DNA of 64,000 bases from Mesorhizobium sp. WSM4306 (GCF_007003975.1 NZ_VFTC01000007.1:124001-188000), one strand, 5' to 3'; positions 17,115-26,034 are shown, counted from the stretch's first letter. The notes: generated by a model from the letters alone, not told the origin. A program made the numbers and translations.

Positions 17115-18746
17115 TCAGGCGCGGCCGAGCTTTTCAGAGCCGCCGCCGCGAGCTGGGCCGGCTGTCGGGTCCTCGTCCTCGGCGAGATGGCCGATAAGCG
17201 TTTCGGTGGTCAGGATCAGCGTCGCCACCGAAGCTGCGTTGGCGAGTGCTGTGTAGGTGACGCGCACCGGATCGATGATCCCCGCCTCGAACATGTTCTG
17301 GTAGCTGCCGGCAGACGCGTTGTAGCCGTAGCCGCCGTTGATGCGCGTGACTTCCGCCACGACTGCTTCGGGATCGGCGCCGGCATTGGCGGCTATGCGC
17401 CAGAGCGGCCGCGACAGCACCGAGCGCACCAGGCGCACGCCTTCGGCGACGTCGCCGCCGACATCGGCCGCCACCTTGTCGAGCAGCGGTGCGATCTGGG
17501 CAAGCGCCGAGCCGCCGCCGGCGACCACGCCCTCCTCGGATGCGGCGCGCACCGCATTGAGCGAATCCTCGATGAGCTGAATGGTTCGCTTCTGCTCGAC
17601 CGGCGTGACACCGCCGGCATAAAGAATCGCGGTGCCGCCAGAGAGCTTGGCCAGACGTTCGCGCAGCTTGTCCTGGTCGATGTTGGGCGGCGAGGCTTCA
17701 TACTGCCGCTGCACCTGGGCGCGGCGCGATGCGATTGCGGCATGGTCGCCGCCGCCCCGAATGATCGAGGTGTAGGACGAACTGGTCTTCACCCGATCAG
17801 CCGTTCCGAGATCGTCTGCGGTGATGTCCTCCAGCCGACCGCCGAGGTCGCGAGCGATCACCTTGCCCCCGGTGATGATGGCCAGGTCCTCCATCATCGC
17901 CTTGCGCCAATGGCCGTATTCCGGCGGATGGACAACGAGGTATTTTCCAGGCCCCTGCTTACCGAGCAGTGTCACCACCACTTCCGGCGACATTTCCTCG
18001 GACACGATCAGCAGCGGTCGACCGTCCTCGTCGGCAATGCGGCGCGCCGCATCGAGCGCCTCGGGTTCCTTGATCTTGAGATCGGTCATCAGGATGTAGG
18101 GGCGGTCGAGAACAGCCTCCATCTTCTCCTGGTCGGTCACCATGTGGTGAGAGAGATAGCCGCGTTCGAAGGACATGCCCTCGACAACGTCGAGCGTGGT
18201 CTCGGTGGTGACGCTGAAGTCCGTGGTGATGACGCCTTCGGCTCCGACGCGCTGATGGGCTTCCGCCACCAGTGCGCCAAGCTTGGTGTTGGTCGCCGCG
18301 ATGTTAGCGACCGAAGCCAGGATGCCGTTGCCCTTTGCCGGCTTGGCCGAAGCCTTGAGGGCGGCCACCACCGCGGCCACCGCAAGATCGATGCCCTTGC
18401 AGAGATCGACCGATTTGACGCCTCGCTCATTCGCCTCGATGCCACCCTGGATGAGCGCGTTGGCGAGCACGATGGCAGTCGTGGTCCCGTCGCCGGCGAC
18501 CTCGTTGGTCTGCATCGACACTTCACGGACGACCTGCGCACCCATGTTTTCGAAGCGGTCGTGCAGTTCGATCTCGGAGGCAATGCTGACGCCGTCGCGG
18601 GTCACCATCGGCGTGCCGATCGGCCGGTCGATCATGGCGTTCATGCCTTTAGGGCCGAGCGTCGGCTCGACGGCAGCGGCCAGGCGAAAGACGCCGCGGG
18701 CAAGAGCCCGGCGGGCCTCGGAATTGTGAAGCATAATTTTGGGCAT
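17115..18746 (-). CDS. GroEL-like chaperonin dedicated to the monooxygenase (MimG-like)
   Basis: 543 residues, a full-length chaperonin with the ATP-binding motifs LGPKGMNAMI and GDGTTTAIVLANAL, the apical-domain region and EEGVVAGGGSALAQI in the C-terminal equatorial domain. It departs from housekeeping GroEL in its termini: it begins MPKIMLHNSEARRALARGV and ends in an acidic, GGM-free tail. No groES accompanies it. Furuya and co-workers showed that the mycobacterial binuclear iron monooxygenase needs an operon-encoded chaperonin (MimG) for folding of the large subunit. Presence in the same operon supports that role here. Confidence 0.88.
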   Translation of the reverse strand: MPKIMLHNSEARRALARGVFRLAAAVEPTLGPKGMNAMIDRPIGTPMVTRDGVSIASEIELHDRFENMGAQVVREVSMQTNEVAGDGTTTAIVLANALIQGGIEANERGVKSVDLCKGIDLAVAAVVAALKASAKPAKGNGILASVANIAATNTKLGALVAEAHQRVGAEGVITTDFSVTTETTLDVVEGMSFERGYLSHHMVTDQEKMEAVLDRPYILMTDLKIKEPEALDAARRIADEDGRPLLIVSEEMSPEVVVTLLGKQGPGKYLVVHPPEYGHWRKAMMEDLAIITGGKVIARDLGGRLEDITADDLGTADRVKTSSSYTSIIRGGGDHAAIASRRAQVQRQYEASPPNIDQDKLRERLAKLSGGTAILYAGGVTPVEQKRTIQLIEDSLNAVRAASEEGVVAGGGSALAQIAPLLDKVAADVGGDVAEGVRLVRSVLSRPLWRIAANAGADPEAVVAEVTRINGGYGYNASAGSYQNMFEAGIIDPVRVTYTALANAASVATLILTTETLIGHLAEDEDPTAGPARGGGSEKLGRA

Positions 18747-18823
18747 GATTCCTCCTTCCGCCTTACGGGCGGGTTGTTGGTTAGGGGCCTCGTGCGAGGG
18801 AGGCCGTTGTTGTCAGTTCAGCC

Positions 18824-19621
18824 TCAGGCGGTCGGCGCGGCTCGAGCCGGCACGCGATCCATGATGAAATCGACCAGCGTCGGTTCGCCGTCGATCACAT
18901 CCAGTTCCTTGTATCGGGTCTGCTTGAGCCCCCGGCAAAGCGCGCCGTTGAACTCCATGTTGATGCGCACACCGCGCAGCTCGGCGAGGTGGGCACTGAG
19001 TGCGCTCGGCGGGATTTTCTGCCCTTCCCAGGTCACGAACACAGGGGCGTCGGCCCGGCGGTCGGGAAAACGCTCGAGCAGAGCCGCCCGGTACCGCGGC
19101 TGCTGTTTGGCCGCCTCGCCCGGTTCGAACCGCGCGACGTCGTATGCCGGCAGGTCCATCCCGATGATTTCGCGATCGGTCAGACCGTGCGCCTTGAGGC
19201 CGCGCAAGACTGCCTCCTGGCGCCGCTTGAATGCCTTCATCCTGAAGGTCTCACGCAAAGCGCCAAGATCCTGATCCTCGGCAAGCACGGCAAAAATGTC
19301 GCCGAAGGTCTTGCCGGCTTCCATGCCGCGATTGACCTCTTCCGCGAACATGTGATCGTGCAGCTTGACGCGATAGGCGGGCGCCCAGGAGAGCTGGTCG
19401 AGCGCCTTGCGGACGCCGTCTAGCATCAGGAAGGCAAAGTTGGGCGAGCACCAATAGGTCGGCAGGCGGAAGTCTATCTCCACGCTGCCATCGCCCGCCA
19501 TCGCGGCCCGCTCGACGAAGCCCATCTCGGTAATCGGTTCGTCGAGCTCAGGGTCGTTGACCTCACCAAGGCGCCGCCAGAGTTCCTTCTCGCGGCTGCT
19601 GGAAACGCTGGCGGTTGCCAT
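18824..19621 (-). CDS. DUF59/MIP18-type metal-sulfur assembly-like protein of the monooxygenase operon
   Basis: 265 residues. The N-terminal 110 residues form a DUF59 (PaaD/SufT-like) domain: ELWRRLGEVNDPELDEPITE, then MGFVERA, VEIDFRLPTYWCSPNFAFLM. The C-terminal half is unassigned. The start at 19621 is chosen because it starts the DUF59 domain and lies 5 bp after the amidohydrolase stop; a longer upstream reading is a shadow of that gene. DUF59 proteins help assemble or deliver Fe or Fe-S centres, so a role in maturing the diiron site or the reductase cluster is likely but not proved. Confidence 0.78.
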   Translation of the reverse strand: MATASVSSSREKELWRRLGEVNDPELDEPITEMGFVERAAMAGDGSVEIDFRLPTYWCSPNFAFLMLDGVRKALDQLSWAPAYRVKLHDHMFAEEVNRGMEAGKTFGDIFAVLAEDQDLGALRETFRMKAFKRRQEAVLRGLKAHGLTDREIIGMDLPAYDVARFEPGEAAKQQPRYRAALLERFPDRRADAPVFVTWEGQKIPPSALSAHLAELRGVRINMEFNGALCRGLKQTRYKELDVIDGEPTLVDFIMDRVPARAAPTA

Positions 19622-19626
19622 GGCCC

Positions 19627-20649
19627 CTACTCCGCCGCGATGCTGAAGGGCGAGCTGGCGAGTACCTTCTTCTTGGCCTCGACATCGATGTTGTAGAGAC
19701 GCGCAGCGTTGAGGCCGAGGATCTTCTCCTTGATCTCGTCGGTCAGCTGCACACCGCGTTCCGCGGCGATGTCGTCCGGGATCTGATAGGCCCAGAATTT
19801 CTCGACCAGCCAGCGCGGCGTCCAGATCGCGTAGTCGGAACCGAACAGGATTTTCTCCGGCCCGATCCAGAACAGCAGTTCGGCGATCACCTCGCCGAAG
19901 TAGCGCGGGCGGGAATGGATGAAGGGCAGCGCCACGGCCAGGCCGCCATAGACGTTGGTTTCCTGCGTTGCGATCCAGCAGAAATCGTCGAGGCGCGGCA
20001 GGCCGCAATGCTCGACAATCCAGTTGAGGTTCTGGAAATCCGTCGCCGCGTGGTCGACGTCATGCACGTCGAAGGCATCCTTGCTGAGCGGGATGATGGT
20101 CGGACCCTTGTGGACGTGGATGTTCCTGATGCCGAGCTTGTCGCAGAGTTCGAAGCATTTGTAGGCATCGGGGTCAGTGAGCTTCCAGCCTTTGGAGGCG
20201 CCGTTCCATTCGGCCGTGTACATCTTCACGCCCTTGACGTCGTAGGTCTCCTTGAGGAAGTGGATGTACTCAAGCGCCTTCTCACCGTCGCGCGGATCGA
20301 AGGCGCCATTGACGATGAAACGCTCCGGATAGCGCTTGGCCACCTCGGCGTTGCGCTCGATCGTGTTGAAGCCGTTCTTGTAGAAGTCCTTGAGATAGGT
20401 CGACTGGACGATCGCCACATCATCGGGACCGTCGATGAACAGGTCGCGATAGAGGTCGTCGGCACTGTATTTCTCGAACTTCGACTTCTCCCACAACTGG
20501 TCCTTGGGGCTCAGGCCGGTGTGATAGGCATAGAAGCACTCGATGAACTGCTTGCCGTGGATGTTCTTCTGGTTCTCGGGGCTGCCGTCCCAGAAATGGG
20601 TGTGGCCGTCGACCACGAAAATATCCTTGCCTTCCGGTGTTCTAAACAT
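19627..20649 (-). CDS. Amidohydrolase-family TIM-barrel protein of the monooxygenase operon
   Basis: 340 residues, an amidohydrolase-2-type metal hydrolase. The N-terminal metal-binding motif HTHFWDG and later histidines (RNIHVHKGPT, WIVEHCGLPRL) plus GSDYAIWTPRW mark the barrel. A homologue of this type sits between the coupling-protein gene and groEL in actinobacterial prm/mim operons. Its reaction there is not established; maturation of the monooxygenase or hydrolysis of a downstream metabolite are both possible. It starts at ATG 20649, 70 bp after the coupling-protein gene. Confidence 0.85.
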   Translation of the reverse strand: MFRTPEGKDIFVVDGHTHFWDGSPENQKNIHGKQFIECFYAYHTGLSPKDQLWEKSKFEKYSADDLYRDLFIDGPDDVAIVQSTYLKDFYKNGFNTIERNAEVAKRYPERFIVNGAFDPRDGEKALEYIHFLKETYDVKGVKMYTAEWNGASKGWKLTDPDAYKCFELCDKLGIRNIHVHKGPTIIPLSKDAFDVHDVDHAATDFQNLNWIVEHCGLPRLDDFCWIATQETNVYGGLAVALPFIHSRPRYFGEVIAELLFWIGPEKILFGSDYAIWTPRWLVEKFWAYQIPDDIAAERGVQLTDEIKEKILGLNAARLYNIDVEAKKKVLASSPFSIAAE

Positions 20650-20720
20650 TCTTCCCTCCGCAGGATGGCGTTGATCGGTTCGGCGCGCAGCACGTCGGCG
20701 GCGCGCCCATTTTTTGGCGC

Positions 20721-21092
20721 CTACTCGATGTATTCGAACATCTCGTCCATGTTGCCGAACAGGATCACCGTGTTGTCGTCGACACGAACCATGCGGCCGT
20801 AGTGGGTGGAGGTGTTGACCTCGAAGGTCTCGGCTGAAATTTCGCGGCCGAGGTATTCACCGATGGCGTCCATCTTGAAGATCAGTTTGCCGTCACCGTC
20901 GATGCGGATCAGCGCCGGCTGGTAGGTGATCGTCACCCCAGGCTTCTTGCCCATGAATTCAGCGATGGCCCTGGCTTCGACGGAGTCGTTCATGGTGACG
21001 CCGCACTGGTGCGAAATCGTCTGTTCGAAGGTGATGTCCTTCATCTCCTTGAAGATGTTGGAATGCGTGGCATCGCGTGCTGATAGTGACAT
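20721..21092 (-). CDS. mimD: Monooxygenase coupling/effector protein (MimD/PrmD-like, MmoB family)
   Basis: 123 residues, a usual size for the effector protein of soluble diiron monooxygenases. The core reads CGVTMNDSVEARAIAEFMGK, PGVTITYQPALIRIDGDGK and a C-terminal domain ending MDEMFEYIE. The start ATG 21092 lies 17 bp after the small-subunit stop; upstream in-frame sequence belongs to that gene in another frame. It would bind the hydroxylase and tune the diiron site and substrate access. Confidence 0.88.
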   Translation of the reverse strand: MSLSARDATHSNIFKEMKDITFEQTISHQCGVTMNDSVEARAIAEFMGKKPGVTITYQPALIRIDGDGKLIFKMDAIGEYLGREISAETFEVNTSTHYGRMVRVDDNTVILFGNMDEMFEYIE

Positions 21093-21109
21093 GACAATTT
21101 CCCCTTTTT

Positions 21110-22168
21110 TCAGCGCTTGAGGCCGAGTTCGCCAAGGATCTGGCCAATCCGTTCGTCGGATTTGGCACGGACATCCGCGAACGCGACCGGCTTGGAATGC
21201 GGCATCGACCAGATCGGCTGCAGGCCGGTGGCTGCCTTGTCGGCGAGCGCGCCGTGTTTCTTGACCCAACCCTGGAAGAGCTTGCGGTTGGCGGCGCCAT
21301 GCGTTTCGTCATTGGCGAGGAGGTGCATGAGGTCGATCGTGTTGGCGAGGTTGCGCTCATAGTCGGCTTCGGCCGCCGAAATCACCGCCGGTGTTATGAA
21401 GTCATGGTTGGCGGCGGCGATCTGCATCAGGAAGCCGGAGCGGAACACTTCGCCGACCAACGGCTCGAAGATGATGTTGATGGCGAAATACTGTTCGAGA
21501 TAGTCGGTCGCGCCCATGATGGTTTCGATCGCTTCGCGCGTGCCTTGCCAGTTGTTGTCCTCGAGCCAGGTCTTCTTGCCGAGTTCGTCGTCCCAACCGG
21601 GAAGGTCCATGCCGATCTCGGCAAGGTAGAGCGTGATGTCCTGCGCAAGCCTGAGCTTGTAGGACGAGTTGGTCAGCGTCGCGTTGTTGATCATCTGGGT
21701 GTAGCCGTAACGCTGCGCCTGCATCAGCGAGGTACCAAGCCCGAATTCGGCATGCTTCCAGGCGCCGAGCTGGGCCTGAAGGATCTTGACCCAGGCCTTG
21801 TCGAAGGTCTTCGGTGCACCGGACTTGCGCGCATTGTTAATGACGCTCTGCACCATCGTCTCGATCTTCGACTGGCGCTGGTAGTGCGTGCGCTCCCATT
21901 CCTGATCGGGGGCGCGGAAGGCATGCCAGTTGGAGCTCTGCGCGGCGGTGTTCTGCTTGACGTAAGCGCCCTTGCCGTCGGCGAAGGAAATGATCCAGTC
22001 CTGGATCAGGTAACGCTCGGGATCGGGCTGCACGTCGACCGTCATGTCCTCATAGTGGGTGGCACGCTGGCCCTTCGGGTCGAAATACCGGTACTTCCGG
22101 CTGTCGGAGTCGGCAAAGATCGCCGCACCGGCGGCTCCTGATCCGACTGAACTCGAGGTTGCTGGCAT
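21110..22168 (-). CDS. mimC: Propane/acetone monooxygenase hydroxylase small (beta) subunit
   Basis: 352 residues, the ferritin-like beta subunit of a soluble diiron monooxygenase. It begins with the typical basic, aromatic segment RKYRYFDPKGQRATHYEDMTV and carries YGYTQMINNATLTNSS and the EPLVGEVFRSGF region of the family. It lacks the two DExRH diiron motifs, as expected of the non-catalytic subunit. Together with MimA it forms the (alpha-beta)2 hydroxylase. It follows the reductase by about 50 bp. Confidence 0.9.
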   Translation of the reverse strand: MPATSSSVGSGAAGAAIFADSDSRKYRYFDPKGQRATHYEDMTVDVQPDPERYLIQDWIISFADGKGAYVKQNTAAQSSNWHAFRAPDQEWERTHYQRQSKIETMVQSVINNARKSGAPKTFDKAWVKILQAQLGAWKHAEFGLGTSLMQAQRYGYTQMINNATLTNSSYKLRLAQDITLYLAEIGMDLPGWDDELGKKTWLEDNNWQGTREAIETIMGATDYLEQYFAINIIFEPLVGEVFRSGFLMQIAAANHDFITPAVISAAEADYERNLANTIDLMHLLANDETHGAANRKLFQGWVKKHGALADKAATGLQPIWSMPHSKPVAFADVRAKSDERIGQILGELGLKR

Positions 22169-22217
22169 AGTTCTCTCTCCCTTGTTGCAGTTGTGATTGG
22201 CTTTGCGTGGCCGCCCC

Positions 22218-23279
22218 TCAATGGGCCGGGGTTGCGCCTGCCGATGTGGTGAACTTGTCGAAGAAGATCCGCTCCGTTTCGAACCCGTTCATGAACAGGA
22301 CCGGCTGAAGCGCATCGATCATCGGCGGCGGGCCGCAGGCATGGACATCGCCCTGCCCATCGACCGCCAATTGCTTGAGCGTGGCATCGACACTCTGGTG
22401 TATGAAGCCGCGTTCGCCTTGCCACTCGGCGTCATCGTTCGCGTGCGACAGCACGGGAATGAAACTGACCTCCGAATGTTGGCCGACAAGCTCGGCGATC
22501 CTGTCGAGATAGAACAGGTCGTTGCGCGTCCGGGCGCCGTAGAAGAAATAGACCGGACGTTTCTCGCCGCTTTTCAGATGGTCGTTGAGGATCGACCAGA
22601 TCGGCGACATGCCCGAGCCGGCTCCGACCAAGATTAGGGGTCCTTGCCGTTCTTCCCTTCGGAAACAGGTTCCATAGGGTCCGACGACGGTGACCTCGGC
22701 TCCGACCTTAATGCCTCCGGAATCGAGTTCCCCGGAGAATTTTCCCTCAGGGTATTTTTTGATGATGAAGCAGAGTTTTTCGGTTTGGTCCGGCGTATTT
22801 GCCATGGAGAACGAGCGCGTAATCGTCTCCCCTTTTTGCGTGGTAACCGTGATGTCGACATATTGCCCCGCCCAGAACTTTATCGGGGAGCCGAGTTCGA
22901 TCTCGATGCCGCGAATGTCGTGGGTCAAATGCTCGATCAGAGCAATCCGGCCCTTGAACGTCTTTACGGCGATGGCTTTCGCCAAAATCTCCTCGTCGTA
23001 GTTGAGAAGCTCGACTTCCAGATCGGAGTAGGCGATGCAGCGGCACAAAAGGACGTGGCCGCTCTCCTTCTCCATGTCGTTCAGTGCGAAGGTCGAGTAT
23101 TTCAGCATGTCGGCTTCGCCGTCGAGCAACACGCTTTTGCAGGCCGAGCATTGCCCTTCCTTGCAGCCATGCGGCAGGGCGATTCCCTGGCGGAACGCGG
23201 CGTTGAGCACCGTTTCACCATGCTCGACCTCGAAATCGACGCCGACCGGGCTAAGTCTGACCGTGTGGGTTTCCGACAT
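22218..23279 (-). CDS. mimB: Propane/acetone monooxygenase reductase (FAD and [2Fe-2S])
   Basis: 353 residues. The N-terminal plant-type ferredoxin domain has Cys39, Cys44, Cys47 and Cys79 (CKEGQCSAC, then LLCRC). The FAD domain shows RSFSMANTP and VTVVGPYGTCF, and the NADH domain GPLILVGAGSGMSP with CGPPPMID. It transfers electrons from NADH to the diiron hydroxylase. The start ATG 23279 puts the ferredoxin domain at the N-terminus; GGAGG lies just upstream. It follows the large subunit by 55 bp. Confidence 0.92.
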   Translation of the reverse strand: MSETHTVRLSPVGVDFEVEHGETVLNAAFRQGIALPHGCKEGQCSACKSVLLDGEADMLKYSTFALNDMEKESGHVLLCRCIAYSDLEVELLNYDEEILAKAIAVKTFKGRIALIEHLTHDIRGIEIELGSPIKFWAGQYVDITVTTQKGETITRSFSMANTPDQTEKLCFIIKKYPEGKFSGELDSGGIKVGAEVTVVGPYGTCFRREERQGPLILVGAGSGMSPIWSILNDHLKSGEKRPVYFFYGARTRNDLFYLDRIAELVGQHSEVSFIPVLSHANDDAEWQGERGFIHQSVDATLKQLAVDGQGDVHACGPPPMIDALQPVLFMNGFETERIFFDKFTTSAGATPAH

Positions 23280-23334
23280 GCGGACCTCCAGTTGGATGAG
23301 CCGGGGGCGGGACGAACCCGCCCCCTTGGCCTGA

Positions 23335-25002
23335 TCAGTTGCAGGGGGTGATAGTGAAGCCCTTGGCGTAGTCCGCCAGGTGCTTCTCGCGGTCCGCTGG
23401 CGACATGCCACGCAGCGCGTTCAGCGGCGATCCGAGCTTGTTGCCGCGCACGTCGTCAAGCGTCCACATCTCCTTGTCGTCAAAGCGCATATGCGGCTGC
23501 GGAACCAGCGTCTTGCCGTCGGAACGGACGAAGTTCAGGTCCTTGATCGCATCGGCCAGATCCCAGCCGTCATAGAGCGTCTCCCACTCGCGCTTGCCGC
23601 TGAAGCGGCCCATGGCAGGTGTCGGACGGCCCTGATACTCGTCGGCGAAGGCCACCGTCGCGGTCCACTTGTCGAGTTCGTGGGCGAAGGTGTGCAACTG
23701 GCCGTCGATCTCGCCGACCACCATGTCCTCGCGGATCAGGCAGGGAACGAGGCAGGACCAGCAGCGGTGCGGATAGACGTAGCCGACGTCGCTGTTGAAC
23801 AGCAGCACCTTCTCGCCCTTGTGGCTGAGCTTGGCGTACCACTTCCAGAAATCGCCGAACTCAGCGTACCAGCCCGGATACTTGTGCTCGAACCACTCGA
23901 AGTCCTCGTCGGTCTGGGCTTCGATGCGCCAGAAGTTGACCGGCCAGCCGACCGCGAAGAACTGCCCGACCTTATGGACGTAGTTCTTCTTGGTGATGCG
24001 TTCCCAGGCAGCCTGGACGTCGTCGTGATGGACCTTGATGCCGTATTTCTCGAGCGGCAGCATGTAGGTGCGGTAGTAGTCCTCATAGATCCAGCGGTGC
24101 CACATTTCCGCGTAAGACTCCTTGTTCTTGTCGCGGTTGGTGGTGCCGTATTCGATGAAGGTGCCGATGGCGGCATCGACGATCGCGTGGTTCTGCCAGA
24201 AGGCGTAGCGCAGGTCGCGCTCGAGCAGCAGGTGGTTTTCCGGTTCCTTGAGCGCCGCCATCAGCAGGGAGTGGCCGTTGCCGATATGCCGGCTCTCGTC
24301 CGATTGCACCGACAGGAAGACGGTCGGAAGCGCATAGTCACCGTTGCGGGCGGCCTCCGAAGGCATGGCGACGAACAGCGTGTTGGTGAAAGCGGTTTCG
24401 GCCACCACGGTCAGGTACATGCAGGCGGCGGTCATGGTGTCGCCGGTGATGAAGCCTTCGGCGAACTGCCGGCCGATGGTGGTGGCGTAGCACTTTCCGA
24501 AGGCTTCTTCGGTGATGTCGAAGCCGGCCGGATCGATGTAGTTCTCCATATACCATTTCTTCAGGTTCATCTGGATCGTCGAGTGACGGAACTCGTCGAT
24601 CATCTGCATGGTGAAGCCGGTTCTGAGTTCCTCGCCGGGCGCGATGCGGGCGACCATCGCCATCGAGCGCGCGGCGGAGATTTCCGGGAAGGGAATGATG
24701 GCCAGGAAGAGTTTCATCCACTCGACCCAGCGAGGTTCCACATTGCGGAACATGTCGCCGCGCAACGCTGCATCGAGCGCGCCATAGACACGGTTGTCCT
24801 TCTCTTCCTGCATTGGGAAATAGGACCGCAGGACCTGCTTCATCGGGTCGCGCGGCGTCTTGTTGATCTTGTAGTCGGTCGGAAACGTCATCGCTTCCTG
24901 GACGTAGGAAGGATTCCAGCCGAGGTCGGCGATCTTCTTGGTTGCTTCGCCCACGGAGATTCCGCGTTGCGAGGTGATCTTGTTGAGCGTCAGAGACGTC
25001 AT
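23335..25002 (-). CDS. mimA: Propane/acetone monooxygenase hydroxylase large (alpha) subunit
   Basis: 555 residues, the catalytic subunit of a soluble diiron monooxygenase. Two diiron half-sites are seen: GEELR with DEFRH (about residues 133-140) and AETAF with DESRH (about 202 and 235-239), giving four carboxylates and two histidines. The sequence type matches MimA/PrmA (propane 2-monooxygenase, also acetone and phenol oxidation in mycobacteria) more than methane or toluene enzymes. The start is taken as ATG 25002, nine bases after GGAGG; ATG 25008 is too close to that site. It is first in a ten-gene minus-strand operon. Confidence 0.93.
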   Translation of the reverse strand: MTSLTLNKITSQRGISVGEATKKIADLGWNPSYVQEAMTFPTDYKINKTPRDPMKQVLRSYFPMQEEKDNRVYGALDAALRGDMFRNVEPRWVEWMKLFLAIIPFPEISAARSMAMVARIAPGEELRTGFTMQMIDEFRHSTIQMNLKKWYMENYIDPAGFDITEEAFGKCYATTIGRQFAEGFITGDTMTAACMYLTVVAETAFTNTLFVAMPSEAARNGDYALPTVFLSVQSDESRHIGNGHSLLMAALKEPENHLLLERDLRYAFWQNHAIVDAAIGTFIEYGTTNRDKNKESYAEMWHRWIYEDYYRTYMLPLEKYGIKVHHDDVQAAWERITKKNYVHKVGQFFAVGWPVNFWRIEAQTDEDFEWFEHKYPGWYAEFGDFWKWYAKLSHKGEKVLLFNSDVGYVYPHRCWSCLVPCLIREDMVVGEIDGQLHTFAHELDKWTATVAFADEYQGRPTPAMGRFSGKREWETLYDGWDLADAIKDLNFVRSDGKTLVPQPHMRFDDKEMWTLDDVRGNKLGSPLNALRGMSPADREKHLADYAKGFTITPCN

Positions 25003-25303
25003 CGTCATAAGCCTCCACCAGGTTGAGCCGCGGGTCCCTTGACCCCGGCATGAAGCGGCGCACGGCACCGCCAGTGAGAGTGCGAACGGCACGACAAAGG
25101 GTTGCGCATTCAGGCGCGACTCATGGTCCGGCCATTCAAGTGGATCGCGGCAAAGGTTTTCGAGGTGTCTGGCAGGGGGCCGCGAGACGCCAACCGCATT
25201 TTGCGATGGCGTATCGAAGCGGATGTACCTGTCCTGCTTCCTCCGGTCCTTCGTTCTTTTGGCACCGCGTCAAGCGCGATGGGCTTCTTATGCAAATAGG
25301 TAA

Positions 25304-25319
25304 AGCAATCGCCGTGCCA
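25304..25319 (-). promoter_or_regulatory. Sigma-54 (-24/-12) promoter for the monooxygenase operon
   Basis: On the minus strand the sequence is TGGCACGGCGATTGCT, an exact match to the sigma-54 consensus TGGCACG-N4-TTGCW with correct 10-bp spacing between GG and GC. It lies about 300 bp upstream of the mimA start and reads toward it. Together with a GAFTGA activator at the other end of the operon this is strong evidence for sigma-54 control. Confidence 0.85.
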
Positions 25320-25349
25320 GTTTGAAAACAGGGGCCGTGAGCCACGCGC

Positions 25350-25377
25350 TGAGCGAAACCTCAGCCCGTTCCGCTCA
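25350..25377. promoter_or_regulatory. Candidate upstream activator site (inverted repeat)
   Basis: tgagcg and cgctca are separated by 16 bp, centred about 45-50 bp upstream of the -24 element. It is followed by an AT-rich stretch (25400-25530) with further palindromic hexamers such as acatgt. Enhancer sites for sigma-54 activators usually lie 80-200 bp upstream, so the AT-rich part is an equal candidate. Weak call from symmetry alone. Confidence 0.35.
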
Positions 25378-25566
25378 TAAACGCATGGGCAACTGTAGCG
25401 ATATTTTACACATGTATATTACGAATGTAACATTTATGCATGTTTGCACTGCAATATATTCAGTTAGCTTCTGCAAAATAATCAAATTCTTTCGAGATCT
25501 ATTCATTTTACGATCATTCTCTACTATCTAGAGGCAGGCGTTGGACGGGCGCGGTGCCAGAGAAAG

Positions 25567-26034
25567 ATGATGCCGAACGACAAAGACAACCGGGGCTCAG
25601 CCCCGCCAATCTCCAACCAGGCCGACGGGGTGACCGGAGATCTGGTCAGGTTGATGCCGCGCGACCTGGTTTTCGTCATGCGTTTCATGGGCGAAAGCCA
25701 GTACCGGCTGCAAAGCCATTTCCAGGACTTCATCCGGGCCGAGCTTGCTGCCGGTGGCGTCACCCCGCAAACCCATCCGATGATCCATCTGTTCATCGAG
25801 AGCCATGCGATCCTGCTACGCGACTTCGTGTTTTCCGGCGTTTCGCTGACGCGCCAGTTCCGCGTCGACGAGATCGAGCGCCTCACCGGCGACACCACAT
25901 CGATGATCCGCGTCGATATCTGGGATCAGCTCAAGAGCCACATCGAAACGGCCGAGAAGCAGTTCCAGTCGGAGCCTAAGCTGCTTTCGGCTTTCGAAAA
26001 CCCGACCGGGCCGGCAGCCGGGGAGGACAAATGA
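25567..26034 (+). CDS. Unknown protein, first gene of a four-gene module with a WD40 protein
   Basis: 155 residues, probably soluble and helical. After a polar N-terminus comes LMPRDLVFVMRFMGESQYRL, then QSHFQDFIRAELAAGG, THPMIHLFIESHAILLRDFV and WDQLKSHIETAEKQF. I do not recognise the family. It starts at ATG 25567 (or the adjacent ATG 25570) after AGAAAG and ends in an ATGA overlap with the next gene. It diverges from the monooxygenase operon across a 560-bp, partly AT-rich control region. Function unknown. Confidence 0.7.
   Translation: MMPNDKDNRGSAPPISNQADGVTGDLVRLMPRDLVFVMRFMGESQYRLQSHFQDFIRAELAAGGVTPQTHPMIHLFIESHAILLRDFVFSGVSLTRQFRVDEIERLTGDTTSMIRVDIWDQLKSHIETAEKQFQSEPKLLSAFENPTGPAAGEDK

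Noticed and set aside
25545..25566. Sigma-54 promoter on the plus strand just before the WD40 module
   Set aside because: ttggacgggcgcggtgcc has GG and GC elements but 11 bases between them rather than 10, and it lies only a few bases from the start codon.
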